DNA of 22,946 nucleotides, taken from positions 1 through 22,946 of the forward strand of contig NZ_URFY01000063.1 in assembly GCF_900547205.1 (NCBI RefSeq). The letters are read 5' to 3'. The position numbers were made by a program, and so were the translations under genes. How positions within the stretch are numbered: position 1 is the stretch's first letter; each line of letters starts with the position of its first letter. The notes beneath the pieces are model-generated. The model had not been told where the DNA came from and ran no database searches. It worked only from the letters and a program-made list of their open reading frames with translations. Shown in pieces: positions 1 through 9,294 of the stretch. The stretch comes from an uncultured Bacteroides sp. (lineage in GTDB: Bacteria > Bacteroidota > Bacteroidia > Bacteroidales > Bacteroidaceae).

Positions 1-24
1 ATATTTCTACACTATATTATCACT

Positions 25-82
25 CAACTGTCGCATTTATAACTTGAACTCAGGGAGTTCAAGTTATAAATGCGACACGTTG
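25..82. terminator. Long hairpin downstream of the GH130 gene
   Basis: Bases 30-50 and 56-76 are perfect reverse complements (21 bp) around a 5-base loop. The pairing extends outward by the t29-a77 pair and then CAAC/GTTG across a one-base bulge, giving about 26 bp in all. It begins 9 bases after the GH130 stop codon on the minus strand. A terminator or 3'-end stabilising structure is the likely role. There is no clean T-run after it on the minus strand, so its termination strength is uncertain. Confidence 0.6.
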
Positions 83-90
83 AATACGAT

Positions 91-1296
91 TCACACGAGT
101 GACTCAAGCCGTGCCGATTTCTGCCCCGAATATTCTTTGTTCTTTTTAACCAGTTTGCATATTTCACCTACCGAACTTGCCGAGCGAAACCCGTCTGCCG
201 GGGTGTGGAAACAATAGTCAACGAGTCTGTTCACGGTTGAAGTAGCCACGTGCATACGCGTATCCGAGGAAGCGTAGTAGATATACACCGTTCCGCCATC
301 ATCGGCAATCCATCCGTTGGAGAACAGCACGTTGGATACATCACCTATTCTCTCTTCCCCCATAGGAGCCAGCAGGTATCCGCCCGGTTCGGCAATCACT
401 TTCGTGGGGTCTTCGAGCGATGTCATATATAGGTAGAGAACATAACGCAATCCGGCAGCACAGGCACGAACCCCGTGGGCAAGGTGCAGCCATCCCTTGG
501 GAGTCTTGATGGGATGAGGCCCTTCGCCGTTCTTCGTCTCCTTTATCGTGTGATAATGTCGGTGGTTGATGATGGTTTCTTCTTTAATTTCAGCGTGGGT
601 GATATCGTCAATCAGTGCCCAGCCGATGCCACCACCGTTGCCCGCGTCGATAAAGCTGTCTTGCGGACGGGTGTAGAGGGCATACTTGCCTTCCACAAAC
701 TCCGGATGCAACACGACGTTGCGCTGCTGGCTCGGAGAAATCAGATTGGGCAGCCGTTCCCAGTTCTTCAAGTCTTTGGTGCGGATGATGCCCGCTTTGG
801 CTACGGCAGACGAAAGGTCGCCCGGCGCTGCGTCGGGGTCGAGGCTTTCGCTACAGAAGATGCCGTACACCCAACCGTCTTCGTGGGCAGTGAGCCGCAT
901 ATCGTAGACGTTCGTTTCCGACGGGTCGGTGTCCGGCAGTTGCAACGGGTAGTCCCGGAAGCGGAAGTTGTCCACACCGTTCGGGCTTTCGGCGATGGCG
1001 AAGAAAGATTTCCGGTCGTTGCCTTCTACGCGTACCATCAACAGGTATTTTCCATCCCACTTGATGGCGCCCGAATTTAAGGTGCAGTTGATGCCGATGC
1101 GTTCCATCAGCCACGGGTTGGTGGCGGGGTTGAAATCGTAACGCCATTCCAAGGGAGCGTGCTCGTTGGTGAGAACCGGATGCTGGTATCTTTCGAAGAT
1201 GCCGTTGCCCGAATGGATTGCATGGTTGGGGCGAGTGATAAGAGATTCGTGCGCTTCTTTCAAAAGCCACAGTCTTTTGCTGTATGATTCGTTCAT
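91..1296 (-). CDS. GH130 beta-mannoside phosphorylase, probably 4-O-beta-D-mannosyl-D-glucose phosphorylase type
   Basis: This 401-residue protein has no signal peptide and should be cytoplasmic. GH130 enzymes cleave beta-mannosides with inorganic phosphate and release mannose 1-phosphate. The sequence carries the family's five-bladed propeller signatures: ERIGINCTLNSGAIKWDGKY near residues 65-84, VYDMRLTAHEDGW near 130-142, HPEFVEGKYALYTRP and NGEGPHPIKTPKGWLHLAHG. Asp132 in YDMRL matches the proposed general acid (about Asp131) of the Bacteroides fragilis mannosyl-glucose phosphorylase, which this protein resembles almost end to end from memory. That points to GH130 subfamily 1. The N-terminal 25 residues and the C-terminal tail after about 385 are less like that enzyme. 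It is the last visible gene of the locus, 80 bases after the Ig-like lipoprotein gene, with a hairpin between them. The substrate is inferred from family resemblance. Confidence 0.92.
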   Translation of the reverse strand: MNESYSKRLWLLKEAHESLITRPNHAIHSGNGIFERYQHPVLTNEHAPLEWRYDFNPATNPWLMERIGINCTLNSGAIKWDGKYLLMVRVEGNDRKSFFAIAESPNGVDNFRFRDYPLQLPDTDPSETNVYDMRLTAHEDGWVYGIFCSESLDPDAAPGDLSSAVAKAGIIRTKDLKNWERLPNLISPSQQRNVVLHPEFVEGKYALYTRPQDSFIDAGNGGGIGWALIDDITHAEIKEETIINHRHYHTIKETKNGEGPHPIKTPKGWLHLAHGVRACAAGLRYVLYLYMTSLEDPTKVIAEPGGYLLAPMGEERIGDVSNVLFSNGWIADDGGTVYIYYASSDTRMHVATSTVNRLVDYCFHTPADGFRSASSVGEICKLVKKNKEYSGQKSARLESLV

Positions 1297-1316
1297 ATAA
1301 TGTTGCTTCTTTAGTA

Positions 1317-1355
1317 AGATAGTTCCGGTGCTGTTGTCGGCAGCCGGAACTATCT
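1317..1355. other. Intercistronic hairpin between the Ig-like lipoprotein and GH130 genes
   Basis: A perfect 12-bp inverted repeat, AGATAGTTCCGG and CCGGAACTATCT, surrounds a 15-base loop. It sits 21 bases past the Ig-protein stop and 20 bases before the GH130 start on the minus strand. What follows on the minus strand is TACTAAAGAAGC, which is not a T-tract. An RNA-processing, stability or partial-attenuation structure is therefore as likely as a terminator. Confidence 0.6.
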
Positions 1356-1376
1356 CATGCTAATGTAAATGTGTTG

Positions 1377-2840
1377 TTATAACCGCGCTACAATGTATGA
1401 CCATTCGTCTCTGTCTGCTTCTTTGAAACGTATCCAATACTGGCCATCATCCGGTCCTCTGCCTGGTTCAATCACTCTCCTTACAATCTCTAGTTCTGTG
1501 ATGGCAACCGTTCCGTTATCATTTCCCGAGCTGTTGAGTTTCACTAATACTATATTGTTGGGGTCTTTCACGCCGGGTTCGTATCCGGTATCTTTCGGTA
1601 TGCCGATGTAATAGCCGTCTCTCACTTTGCTTCCCAAGAGGGAAGACGTCCTGCTCGTGCCTACACGTATGCGAATCCGGTTGTTGGCCGAGTCATCCTC
1701 GAAGTCGCTGGCATTGACTGCGACGAAACTGCCGCCGATGTAATATCTGGCTCTTCCATAATCGTTGTAGAAGTCGTAGTCTACCCAATCGACAGTGATG
1801 GTGTGAGTCACCTTGACTATGTTGTCTGTGATTGTAATCGTTTGGTTGAAAGCCATTTTGTCATTAATACCCTTTACCGTAATCTTTGACTTGTCGTCAG
1901 AAAGAGTCCACTCTATCGACTCGCCCGAATCGATGGTATAGTCGCCGCTACCGTCCAGAATCGGTATTTCTACTTCTTTGCTACCGATGAATACGGTATC
2001 AATCCGGCTGATGTCGATTTTCAATTCTCCTGTCACGGTGACTGTAAAGGTTTGTGTCTGCTTCAACCGGTCGGTGACGGTAATCGTAGCGCTTCCTTTG
2101 GCAACTCCTATCACATTGACGATGCCGTCGCCTATCTCGGCAGTAGCTACTGACGGGTTATCACTTACGACGGTGTATTCACCATTGCCGGATGTGATGG
2201 CGATGGCGGTGGTTTCGCCTACGATGAATGGCTTCACAGATGCGTCTTCAATCACTAGATGCTCGTCGCACACTGTTACGCTGATTGTTCCTTTCAGTCC
2301 GTCGGCATCCGTCACGGTGATGGTGCAGAATCCGCTGGCGTGTGCCGTCACTGCTATTCTGCCATCTTGGTTCAGCTCGGCGGTAGCCACGCTTTCGTCG
2401 CTGCTCACCATTTCGTATCCGCCGTTTCCGCTATTGATGCTTACCTGCTCATGTTCGTTCTCGCCCATGAACATCACCAACTCGGTTCTGTCGAGCAGGA
2501 AGTCGAAGTCTTCTTTCACCCGGATGGAGATGACGGCGGAATATTTCGCCCAGTCCGTAACGGTGGCGGTGGTGGTTCCGTTTCTCAGTCCGTTGATGAG
2601 GATTTGGTTGCCGTCCATGGTGGCGGTTGCAATGCCGTCGTCGGCAATGGTCAGTTTGTAGTTTCCGTTGCCGGAGGTGATGTTTACCCGGGCTGTGGGG
2701 TCGTTCCCATCCGCCTGGATAAAGACCTCTGTCTTGTCGACAGCTAGTTCAGTATACGTCGGCAGTTCTTCCGAGCATCCGAAGGTTAGGATGGCGGAGC
2801 TTATGAAAGCTCCTGCCAGATATAATAGATTCTTTTTCAT
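1377..2840 (-). CDS. Lipoprotein with four bacterial Ig-like repeats; candidate surface glycan-binding protein
   Basis: This 487-residue protein has a lipoprotein signal with the acylated Cys at residue 22 (TFGC). About four Ig-like (BIG-type) repeats of roughly 80 residues follow, starting near residues 33, 112, 196 and 276. Three share the pattern SGNGxY, then a VATA/IATA strand, then TxTVTD. The fourth is diverged (GSGDY). Residues from about 357 to the end form a different module rich in Tyr, Asp and Arg, which I do not recognise. The gene lies 19 bases after the GH30 gene and is probably cotranscribed with it. In Bacteroides glycan loci, a lipoprotein of stacked beta domains next to SusD usually serves as an extra surface glycan-binding protein, with the distal domain contacting glycan. 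That role is inferred from position and architecture; no carbohydrate-binding family is recognised. Confidence 0.85.
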   Translation of the reverse strand: MKKNLLYLAGAFISSAILTFGCSEELPTYTELAVDKTEVFIQADGNDPTARVNITSGNGNYKLTIADDGIATATMDGNQILINGLRNGTTTATVTDWAKYSAVISIRVKEDFDFLLDRTELVMFMGENEHEQVSINSGNGGYEMVSSDESVATAELNQDGRIAVTAHASGFCTITVTDADGLKGTISVTVCDEHLVIEDASVKPFIVGETTAIAITSGNGEYTVVSDNPSVATAEIGDGIVNVIGVAKGSATITVTDRLKQTQTFTVTVTGELKIDISRIDTVFIGSKEVEIPILDGSGDYTIDSGESIEWTLSDDKSKITVKGINDKMAFNQTITITDNIVKVTHTITVDWVDYDFYNDYGRARYYIGGSFVAVNASDFEDDSANNRIRIRVGTSRTSSLLGSKVRDGYYIGIPKDTGYEPGVKDPNNIVLVKLNSSGNDNGTVAITELEIVRRVIEPGRGPDDGQYWIRFKEADRDEWSYIVARL

Positions 2841-2859
2841 CCGTATCGATTCTTTTAGG

Positions 2860-4431
2860 TTATTCTACAGTGGGGCTTTTGTCTCTGAATCTTCCGGTGA
2901 TGGTCACCACGCTGTGCTTGGGGACGGTTACCGAACGCTTGCCGCTCAACGACGGGTTCAGTTTCTTGCGCAACCACTTCACGCTGGCACTGGAAGTGTA
3001 CGAAACCATCGTTTCAAACTCTTTGTCTTCCATCTCCACCAAAGCTTGCACGCTTCTGGTTTTTGAGTTGTTCACCAATACGATGGTGTAGGTATCGTCT
3101 TTGATGTAGGCCGATGCTGTCAGGTCGTTCGGGATTCTGTTGGCGCTGGTAGATACTTTCTGCACATCTACGCGACGCGAACCGCGCTGGATATAGCGGG
3201 AGAATTGTCCGATAGAATAAAAGCGGTCTACGCGATAGTAGGTGTGGCTGATGTCATACTGTTCCAACTGAAGCAGGTTCTCGCCGGTCGTGGTACAATG
3301 ACGTGCGCCTGCCCACCATACGATGGCGTTGGCACGGGCGTTAATCAGGTAACCGTGGTAGTTTTCCGCCCATTTCATGGCGTCGTTCCAAGTCTCGTCG
3401 CGGGTCTTGTCGTCGCAGGTTTCTGTCTGCCACACGTGCACGCCTTTTTCTTCTACTTCCGTCATCGGCAAGATATTGGAAGCTACGGTGGAGTAACCGT
3501 GTCCGGCTGCTACAATCTTGTCGTCTGCTACTTCGGGCTTGTAGGCAAGGGTATTTTTCATCCAAGCTACGGCGTTGGCCCACCACGGGCATTCTCCGTA
3601 GATAATCCAAGTGTCTTCGCAGCCTTGGCGGTTCAGCTCGGGACGCAAATAGTCGTGGGTGAAGTCAGCCATCTGTTCGAGTCCCCAACCGCAGCCTGCC
3701 CAGCCTCCCATGGCTTGGTCGGGCTCGTTCCAACCGGAGATTCCGTAGACGTTGATGCCGAATCTCTCCTTATATGCTTTTGCAAAGGAGGCGAGGTATC
3801 TGGCAAACTCAACGCTGTATTCGCTGTTGAAGTGTCCGTTCGGGTCGCCGTCGGAACCAAACGACTTCCATACTGCCGGGGGTGTCCACACGGAGAAGAA
3901 GTAGTAGATATCTTTGTAGTTTCTACGGCTGAGGTAGTTTACCAACCACATCTGTGCGTATTGCTTTTGCTTACCCGCCCATATTCCGTTGAAGTCGAAC
4001 CAACCCAGTTGGCTAACCTCATGCGAGTCTGCCGGAAGGTTGAAGTTCTCATCCAGGCAGAAACTATAGCTTCCATCCGAGGATAAGGATGACGGGCATA
4101 TCTCGCCGCGATAGATGTTGAATCTCAGTCCGGCGTCGCCATATAGCTCGTCCATGATTTCTTCGCGTTTCGTATTTCTGTATACCGCTTCCATCCATCC
4201 GAAGGAACAGCCGAAGCCGTCGATAAGCTGATGGCGGTGTCCTTCGCCGGGCTGAACTCTGAATACAGACTCGGTGGTAGGTTCTGCCGAATAACCGTCG
4301 TCTTCGTCGGAATCTTCTACGGGATCGGGGATGTATACATCCTCATGGAGCAGGCTACCGTCATCGCAGCCGGTGATACCTCCCATCAGGAGGAATGCTG
4401 CCATGCTAACTAATAAATATATCTTTTTCAT
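2860..4431 (-). CDS. GH30-type glycoside hydrolase, surface lipoprotein
   Basis: The protein has 523 residues from the ATG at 4431. An earlier in-frame ATG at 4467 overlaps the susD end and would put twelve residues ahead of a clear lipoprotein signal (Cys22 in ITGC), so the later start is chosen. An acidic linker leads into a (beta/alpha)8 barrel from about residue 60. GH30-like features include IDGFGCSFGWME near 70-81, TPPAVWKS near 183-190, the acid/base Glu236 in GISGWNEPD and the candidate nucleophile Glu337 in VWQTETCD. A C-terminal beta-sandwich with TIVLVNNS follows. Family members retain configuration and attack beta-1,6-glucan, glucuronoxylan, beta-galactan or fucosides; the sequence alone does not select one. 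The GH130 neighbour suggests a mannose- or glucose-containing beta-glycan. It probably acts at the cell surface as the first cutting enzyme of the locus. A diverged clan GH-A family is possible. Confidence 0.8.
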   Translation of the reverse strand: MKKIYLLVSMAAFLLMGGITGCDDGSLLHEDVYIPDPVEDSDEDDGYSAEPTTESVFRVQPGEGHRHQLIDGFGCSFGWMEAVYRNTKREEIMDELYGDAGLRFNIYRGEICPSSLSSDGSYSFCLDENFNLPADSHEVSQLGWFDFNGIWAGKQKQYAQMWLVNYLSRRNYKDIYYFFSVWTPPAVWKSFGSDGDPNGHFNSEYSVEFARYLASFAKAYKERFGINVYGISGWNEPDQAMGGWAGCGWGLEQMADFTHDYLRPELNRQGCEDTWIIYGECPWWANAVAWMKNTLAYKPEVADDKIVAAGHGYSTVASNILPMTEVEEKGVHVWQTETCDDKTRDETWNDAMKWAENYHGYLINARANAIVWWAGARHCTTTGENLLQLEQYDISHTYYRVDRFYSIGQFSRYIQRGSRRVDVQKVSTSANRIPNDLTASAYIKDDTYTIVLVNNSKTRSVQALVEMEDKEFETMVSYTSSASVKWLRKKLNPSLSGKRSVTVPKHSVVTITGRFRDKSPTVE

Positions 4432-4457
4432 AAATTCGTTTATTATTGTTTTTATAA

Positions 4458-6152
4458 TTATTGCCACAATCTATTCTGTTTCATAGCGGAGTTGTTGTTC
4501 AGCTCGCCCGAAGGGATTGGATAATATTTATGCCTTTCCTTGAAGTTGGCTGCTCCCTGCTTGTCGTTCTCTCTGAACTTCATGAGTATCTGCGGAGTGG
4601 TGAACCAGCGCTTCATGGATTCGAAGCGTAGACCTTCGCCGAAGAACTCGAGAAGACATTGATGCTCGATTTCATTCATCAGTTCACTATGCGCATAGGT
4701 TCTTTGGGGCAAGCCGGCTCGCTGGCGGATTTCATTCAGCGCCCAGTTGGCTTGTGCTGTCTGGGCGGTCTTTTCGCACGCTTCGGCATAGAGCAGCAGC
4801 ACTTCGGCGAAACGCATGACACGCACGTTGTTGGCTTTTCCGTCTTTATTACCCATACTGTCGGCACTTCTGGACTGTAGGTAGTAGGCGGTGTACTTCT
4901 TCAAGAGGAACTTCCCGAGTTGAGCACCGGTCGATTGGCTTACGTTGAAGATTGGGGCGCCGCCTGCCATCTTGGAGGCGTTGCCGTTCCAAAGGTCGTC
5001 CATGGTGAAGATGCTGCCGTAGAACTGTCCGTTGTACCAACCGTTCTCTTCCGATACCCAGTCGCCGTATTCGCTAGGTGTGAAGAACAGGCTGGCGTAG
5101 ATGCGCTTGTCATACTTAGAATCGGCAGCGGTGGCGTCTACCCCTCTTGTCTCGCGGGTAAATTCGCTCACCAAGAAGGCGGAAGGCATCAGTTTTGCCC
5201 ATCCTCCCGAAATGGCGGGGCCGATGAACTGTGCAAGCGAGCTACCTAGATTGATGCCGCTTTCGTTGTCCCACGACGAGTTTCCGTCGCTGCTATACTG
5301 TAATTCGAATAATGACTCGGCATTGTTCTCAAATTCGGTAGTGAAGTTGTGGGCAAAGTTTTCCATCAGGCGATAACGCTTGCCGGTGTTTTGGCCGAAA
5401 TGATCGTAGGATGTATCGATCAGTTCCTTCAATATGTCTCTGGCTGCATCATACTTGTGCTGGGTGGCGTATACCTTGCCAAGCATAGCCATGGCGGTGC
5501 CTTTCTCGATTCGTCCTTTTTGCTCGGACGGGCGTGAGGAGGGCAGGTTGTAGTCGTTGATGGCTGCTGTCAGGTCTGTCTCTATGCGTAGCCAGATTTC
5601 TTCTTCGCTGGCTGCCGGTTTGTTGGGCTCGTCCTCGTTGGAGGGTATCAGGCGCAATGGCACCGGGCCGTAGTTGGTCACCAGCAGGAAGTATTGGTAG
5701 GCTCTCAGGGTGAGTACTTCTCCTTTTATCATAGAGCGGTCGCTCTCGGTGATAGTAGATGCGGGGATATCGTCGATGTATCTCAGCACGATGTTGGCAC
5801 GTTGAATGCCCGAGTATAATGCGCCATAAGGGTCGTTGCCGGTAGTCGCCGAGTTTTGGAAGTTGGCGATGTCCCACATACTTGCCTCTTCGTTGAGGAT
5901 GGTGAAGATATCGTCTCCACGGCTATTCAGGTTCAACCATCCGTCGAATGCACCGTAGTATCCGTACATCTGATATTTGATGGGAGAATAAGCGGCAGCC
6001 AATGCGCTTTCGGCATCCGCCTTGTCACGCCAGAAGTTGTCGTTGGTGAAATTGTTCGGGTCTTTGAGGTCTAGGAAAGATTCGCTGCACGACGTCAGCG
6101 CTCCCGACAAGAGAACCGATACAAAGATATATGATAACCAATTCTTTTTCAT
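4458..6152 (-). CDS. SusD/RagB family outer-membrane glycan-binding lipoprotein
   Basis: This 564-residue protein has a lipoprotein signal with Cys22 in TSCSESFLDL, the typical SusD start (a Cys followed by FLDL). The N-terminal helical region has NFWRDKADAESALAAAY, and the TPR-like helices carry RANIVLRYID and LRAYQYFLLV. The C-terminal part has LNEIRQRAGL and EFFGEGLRFESMKRW, both standard SusD landmarks. SusD proteins form a lid over the partner SusC barrel and close on a bound oligosaccharide before import. The gene follows the SusC gene by 28 bases and precedes the GH30 gene by 26 bases on the same strand, so the three are almost certainly one transcript. The ligand cannot be read from the sequence. 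Confidence 0.97.
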   Translation of the reverse strand: MKKNWLSYIFVSVLLSGALTSCSESFLDLKDPNNFTNDNFWRDKADAESALAAAYSPIKYQMYGYYGAFDGWLNLNSRGDDIFTILNEEASMWDIANFQNSATTGNDPYGALYSGIQRANIVLRYIDDIPASTITESDRSMIKGEVLTLRAYQYFLLVTNYGPVPLRLIPSNEDEPNKPAASEEEIWLRIETDLTAAINDYNLPSSRPSEQKGRIEKGTAMAMLGKVYATQHKYDAARDILKELIDTSYDHFGQNTGKRYRLMENFAHNFTTEFENNAESLFELQYSSDGNSSWDNESGINLGSSLAQFIGPAISGGWAKLMPSAFLVSEFTRETRGVDATAADSKYDKRIYASLFFTPSEYGDWVSEENGWYNGQFYGSIFTMDDLWNGNASKMAGGAPIFNVSQSTGAQLGKFLLKKYTAYYLQSRSADSMGNKDGKANNVRVMRFAEVLLLYAEACEKTAQTAQANWALNEIRQRAGLPQRTYAHSELMNEIEHQCLLEFFGEGLRFESMKRWFTTPQILMKFRENDKQGAANFKERHKYYPIPSGELNNNSAMKQNRLWQ

Positions 6153-6180
6153 AATTAATTCTTTTCTGTGTATTAGTCTG

Positions 6181-9100
6181 TTATAAACTTACTTGGATTC
6201 CGAAAGAGAACGTGCGGGGGAGCGGGTAACGTCCTTGGTCAATTCCTTTGGAAAACACACTGTAGCCGCCCGATGTCTCTCCTAAGTCGGGGGTGAAACC
6301 TGAGTATTTGGTCATGGTGAAGAGATTCTCCATTGATACGTATACTCTCAGGTTTTGAATCATCGCTTTCTGCATCCATTGCTTGGGGAAGGTATAGCCT
6401 ATATCCACTGTTTTGAAGCGGATGAAAGAGCCGTCTTCCAGCCATCTGTCCGTGTAGGCAAGCTTGTTGTCTGTACCGTCTACCTTCGAGAAGCGGGGCA
6501 TATGGGTGTTGGGGTTGTCCGGTCGCCAGGAGTTGGCTACGGTGGTGCTCAAGTTACCGTTGTTTGCTCCCGATTCAAGGCAGTAGCGGGGGTAGTTGAA
6601 TATCTTGTTGCCCGTCATTCCGTCGATGAAGAGGTTGATGTCGAAATTATTCCAGTCACCACCCATTCTCAAACCGAATGTGAAGTTGGGGAGCGGGCTG
6701 CCTACGTCGTGCTGGTCGTTGGTGTTGATTACACCGTCGCCGTTCCAGTCTTTGTAGCGGACGTCTCCCACTTGTGCGCCCGGCTGAATCATTTCGCCCC
6801 TGCTGTTCTTGTAGTTCTCAATCTCCTCCATGCTGCGGAAGATACCGTCGGTTTCAATCAGGTTGAAGTAGGACATGGAGTGCCCTTTCTTGAACATATT
6901 GATACCGCGACCGCCTGCACCGTGGGCTGTGTAGCCCGAAATAGACATATTTTCTCCTCCGGCGGTAATCTTCGTCACCTTATTATTGGCAGTGCTTGCG
7001 TTGAGGCCAACGTAGTAGTTTGCCTTGTCGCCAATGGAGCTGCGCCAGGTGGCGGACAACTCGATACCTTTATTCTGCACCTGTCCGGCGTTCTGGATAG
7101 AAAGTCCGCTGATACCGGTAGATGCTGCGTAAGGAATGGGGAGCAATACGTTGTTGGTGTTTTTGACGTAAGCATCGGCTGTAAAGGCTAGTTTGCCGTT
7201 CAGCAATGTCAGGTCCAGACCGACGTTATAGGTTTCCGTATTCTCCCATGTCAGGTTGTCGGGCGATACCGCGCTTACGAAGGGGAGTTTACCAAACCAG
7301 ATGTTGTTGCCTTGGATATAGTTTAATCCGCCTGATACCACACTCAGCGTGGGATAGTAGCTATCCATCTCCTGATTACCCAGTTTACCGTAGCTGAAAC
7401 GCAGTTTCACCTGGTCGAATATGTTTTCCAACGGGCGGAAGAACTTCTCACGGTTGATGTTCCATCCCACAGAAACGGATGGGAAGCTGCCGAATCGGTT
7501 TCCTTTTTTGAAACGTGAAGAACCGTCGCGGCGAATGGAAGCGGAGAAGAGATAACGGTCATCGTAAGAGTACATCACACGGGCGAAGAGTGAAACCAAT
7601 GCCTGTTCGGATATATAGCTGCTTGCACCCATGGTGGTTACGTTGCCGGTCATGGTGTCGATAAACTCGGGTATGTCGGAGTTGTTACCGTACAAGCCGT
7701 AGTTCTTGTCCTTCTGTGCAGAGTAACCTACCATGCCCGATACGGTGTGTTTACCGAAAACACGGTCGTAGTTTAATGTGTTTTCGAGTACCCATGAATC
7801 AAAGCTTGTGAAGTTCTCGCTCAAGTCGGGCGCTTCGTTGATGCCGTAGGTTCCTAAATCGTATACACCTGTGAAAGAGCGGCTTTTATTGTGGTTTCTT
7901 CTTAAACCGAGGTTCAGTTTATATTTCAATCCTTTGATGATTTCAGCTTGCAGGTAGGCGTTCAGGAAAATCTGTGTGCCTTCGCCTTTTGAGTTGGAAA
8001 TCTCAGACATGGCTACCGGGTTGGGCAGGTTGATGTCGGATGAGGTTCCCCATCCTGTTGGATTAGTGGGGTCATAGACAGGGATTACTGCCGGGAAACG
8101 CATGATTCCGTCCAGTGAAACGCCATTGCCTTCTGAGTTTGTGAGGCGGATAATCAAAGATTCTCCTACCGTCACACGGTTGTTGAGGAAGGTGAAGTCA
8201 CTTTTCAAACGGATATTGTAGGATTCGTGGCTGGTGTTGCGCAATATACCGTCTCTGTTCAGATAACCTCCCGATGCGCTGAATGATGCGTTCTTGGAGC
8301 CTCCCGTGATGTTCACGTTTGCTTTGTATACCATTGCATTGTTGAACATGATATCCTGCCAGTCGGTCCCTTTGCCAACAAAGGGCACTGCATCCACTTC
8401 GGCTCCGTAGCCATCGCCTGCCAAACCGTAGTAGCGTGCAAAACGGCTGTATTCTTCGCCGTTAAGTACGTTCAGTTCTTTGGGGTTTTGCTGTATTCCC
8501 GAAAACAGATTGATATCTACTTGGGTTGGCATCTCTCTGCGTCCGCCTTTGGTGGAAATCAAAACCACACCTCCGGCTGCACGCGAACCGTAGATGGCTG
8601 CCGCTGCCGCGTCTTTCAGAACTTCGATAGATTGTATGTCGTTGGGGTCTATCATGTTGATATCGCCAAAGGCACCGTCGATTACGAATAGCGGGGCATT
8701 GTTCGACAATGAACTGATACCACGTACGTTGATAGTCATCCCGTCATTAGGATTACCGCTGACGCTCGATACATTGACACCGGCTATTTTACCTTGCAAG
8801 GCAGAAGCGGCGCTGGTGGTCACGTTCCCGTTCAGCTCTTTGGCGCCTACAGAGCTTACAGCACCCGAAAGGTGGCTCTTCTTCACGCTACCGTAACCGA
8901 TGACAACTACCTGATCGAGCTGCACGTTGTCTTCTTCCATAGCTACATTGATGGGAGCGGAAGAAGAAACGGTTCTTTCAATGGTTTTCATGCCTATAGT
9001 CGAGAAAACAAGGATATCGTTTGTCTTTGCCTGGATTGTATATTGCCCATCTACATTGGAGATCGTACCGGTGGTGGTTCCCTTCACCTGGATAGTGACT

Positions 9101-9219
9101 CCCGGCATCGGCTCACCGGTAGATGCTTCAGTTACTATACCCGTCACTTTCATTTCCTGGGCAAACCCGGAAAGTGTGAGTAGGCATAATAAAAAGAAAA
9201 AATAAAATCTTTTTTTCAT
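6181..9219 (-). CDS. SusC/RagA family TonB-dependent outer-membrane transporter
   Basis: This 1012-residue protein has a Sec signal ending around GFAQ (residue 21). A carboxypeptidase-regulatory-like domain spans about 23-100 (VTGIVTEASTGEPMPGVTIQ), followed by the TonB-box-like segment LDQVVVIGYG. The plug runs from about 110 to 225, with ALQGKIAGV, GMTINVRGISSL and the SusC-typical IDPNDIQSIEVLKDAAAAAI. The rest is a 22-strand barrel ending PRTFSFGIQVSL. Length is usual for the family. It imports oligosaccharides across the outer membrane using TonB energy, together with the adjacent SusD. There is no extended N-terminal secretin/TonB domain, so it does not look like a transporter signalling to an ECF anti-sigma factor. 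No clear promoter is seen in the 75 bases before it, so it may be read through from the upstream lipoprotein gene. Confidence 0.98.
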   Translation of the reverse strand: MKKRFYFFFLLCLLTLSGFAQEMKVTGIVTEASTGEPMPGVTIQVKGTTTGTISNVDGQYTIQAKTNDILVFSTIGMKTIERTVSSSAPINVAMEEDNVQLDQVVVIGYGSVKKSHLSGAVSSVGAKELNGNVTTSAASALQGKIAGVNVSSVSGNPNDGMTINVRGISSLSNNAPLFVIDGAFGDINMIDPNDIQSIEVLKDAAAAAIYGSRAAGGVVLISTKGGRREMPTQVDINLFSGIQQNPKELNVLNGEEYSRFARYYGLAGDGYGAEVDAVPFVGKGTDWQDIMFNNAMVYKANVNITGGSKNASFSASGGYLNRDGILRNTSHESYNIRLKSDFTFLNNRVTVGESLIIRLTNSEGNGVSLDGIMRFPAVIPVYDPTNPTGWGTSSDINLPNPVAMSEISNSKGEGTQIFLNAYLQAEIIKGLKYKLNLGLRRNHNKSRSFTGVYDLGTYGINEAPDLSENFTSFDSWVLENTLNYDRVFGKHTVSGMVGYSAQKDKNYGLYGNNSDIPEFIDTMTGNVTTMGASSYISEQALVSLFARVMYSYDDRYLFSASIRRDGSSRFKKGNRFGSFPSVSVGWNINREKFFRPLENIFDQVKLRFSYGKLGNQEMDSYYPTLSVVSGGLNYIQGNNIWFGKLPFVSAVSPDNLTWENTETYNVGLDLTLLNGKLAFTADAYVKNTNNVLLPIPYAASTGISGLSIQNAGQVQNKGIELSATWRSSIGDKANYYVGLNASTANNKVTKITAGGENMSISGYTAHGAGGRGINMFKKGHSMSYFNLIETDGIFRSMEEIENYKNSRGEMIQPGAQVGDVRYKDWNGDGVINTNDQHDVGSPLPNFTFGLRMGGDWNNFDINLFIDGMTGNKIFNYPRYCLESGANNGNLSTTVANSWRPDNPNTHMPRFSKVDGTDNKLAYTDRWLEDGSFIRFKTVDIGYTFPKQWMQKAMIQNLRVYVSMENLFTMTKYSGFTPDLGETSGGYSVFSKGIDQGRYPLPRTFSFGIQVSL

Positions 9220-9294
9220 AATACTACTAGAGTGTTAAATATATTACTAGTTCTAAAGTATAGAAGCTTTGTTTAGTTCTTATGTTATCCTTGC

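Noticed and set aside
3205..4086. Plus-strand open frame of 293 codons opposite the GH30 gene
   Set aside because: Antisense of conserved catalytic sequence; Val/Cys-rich with no domain.
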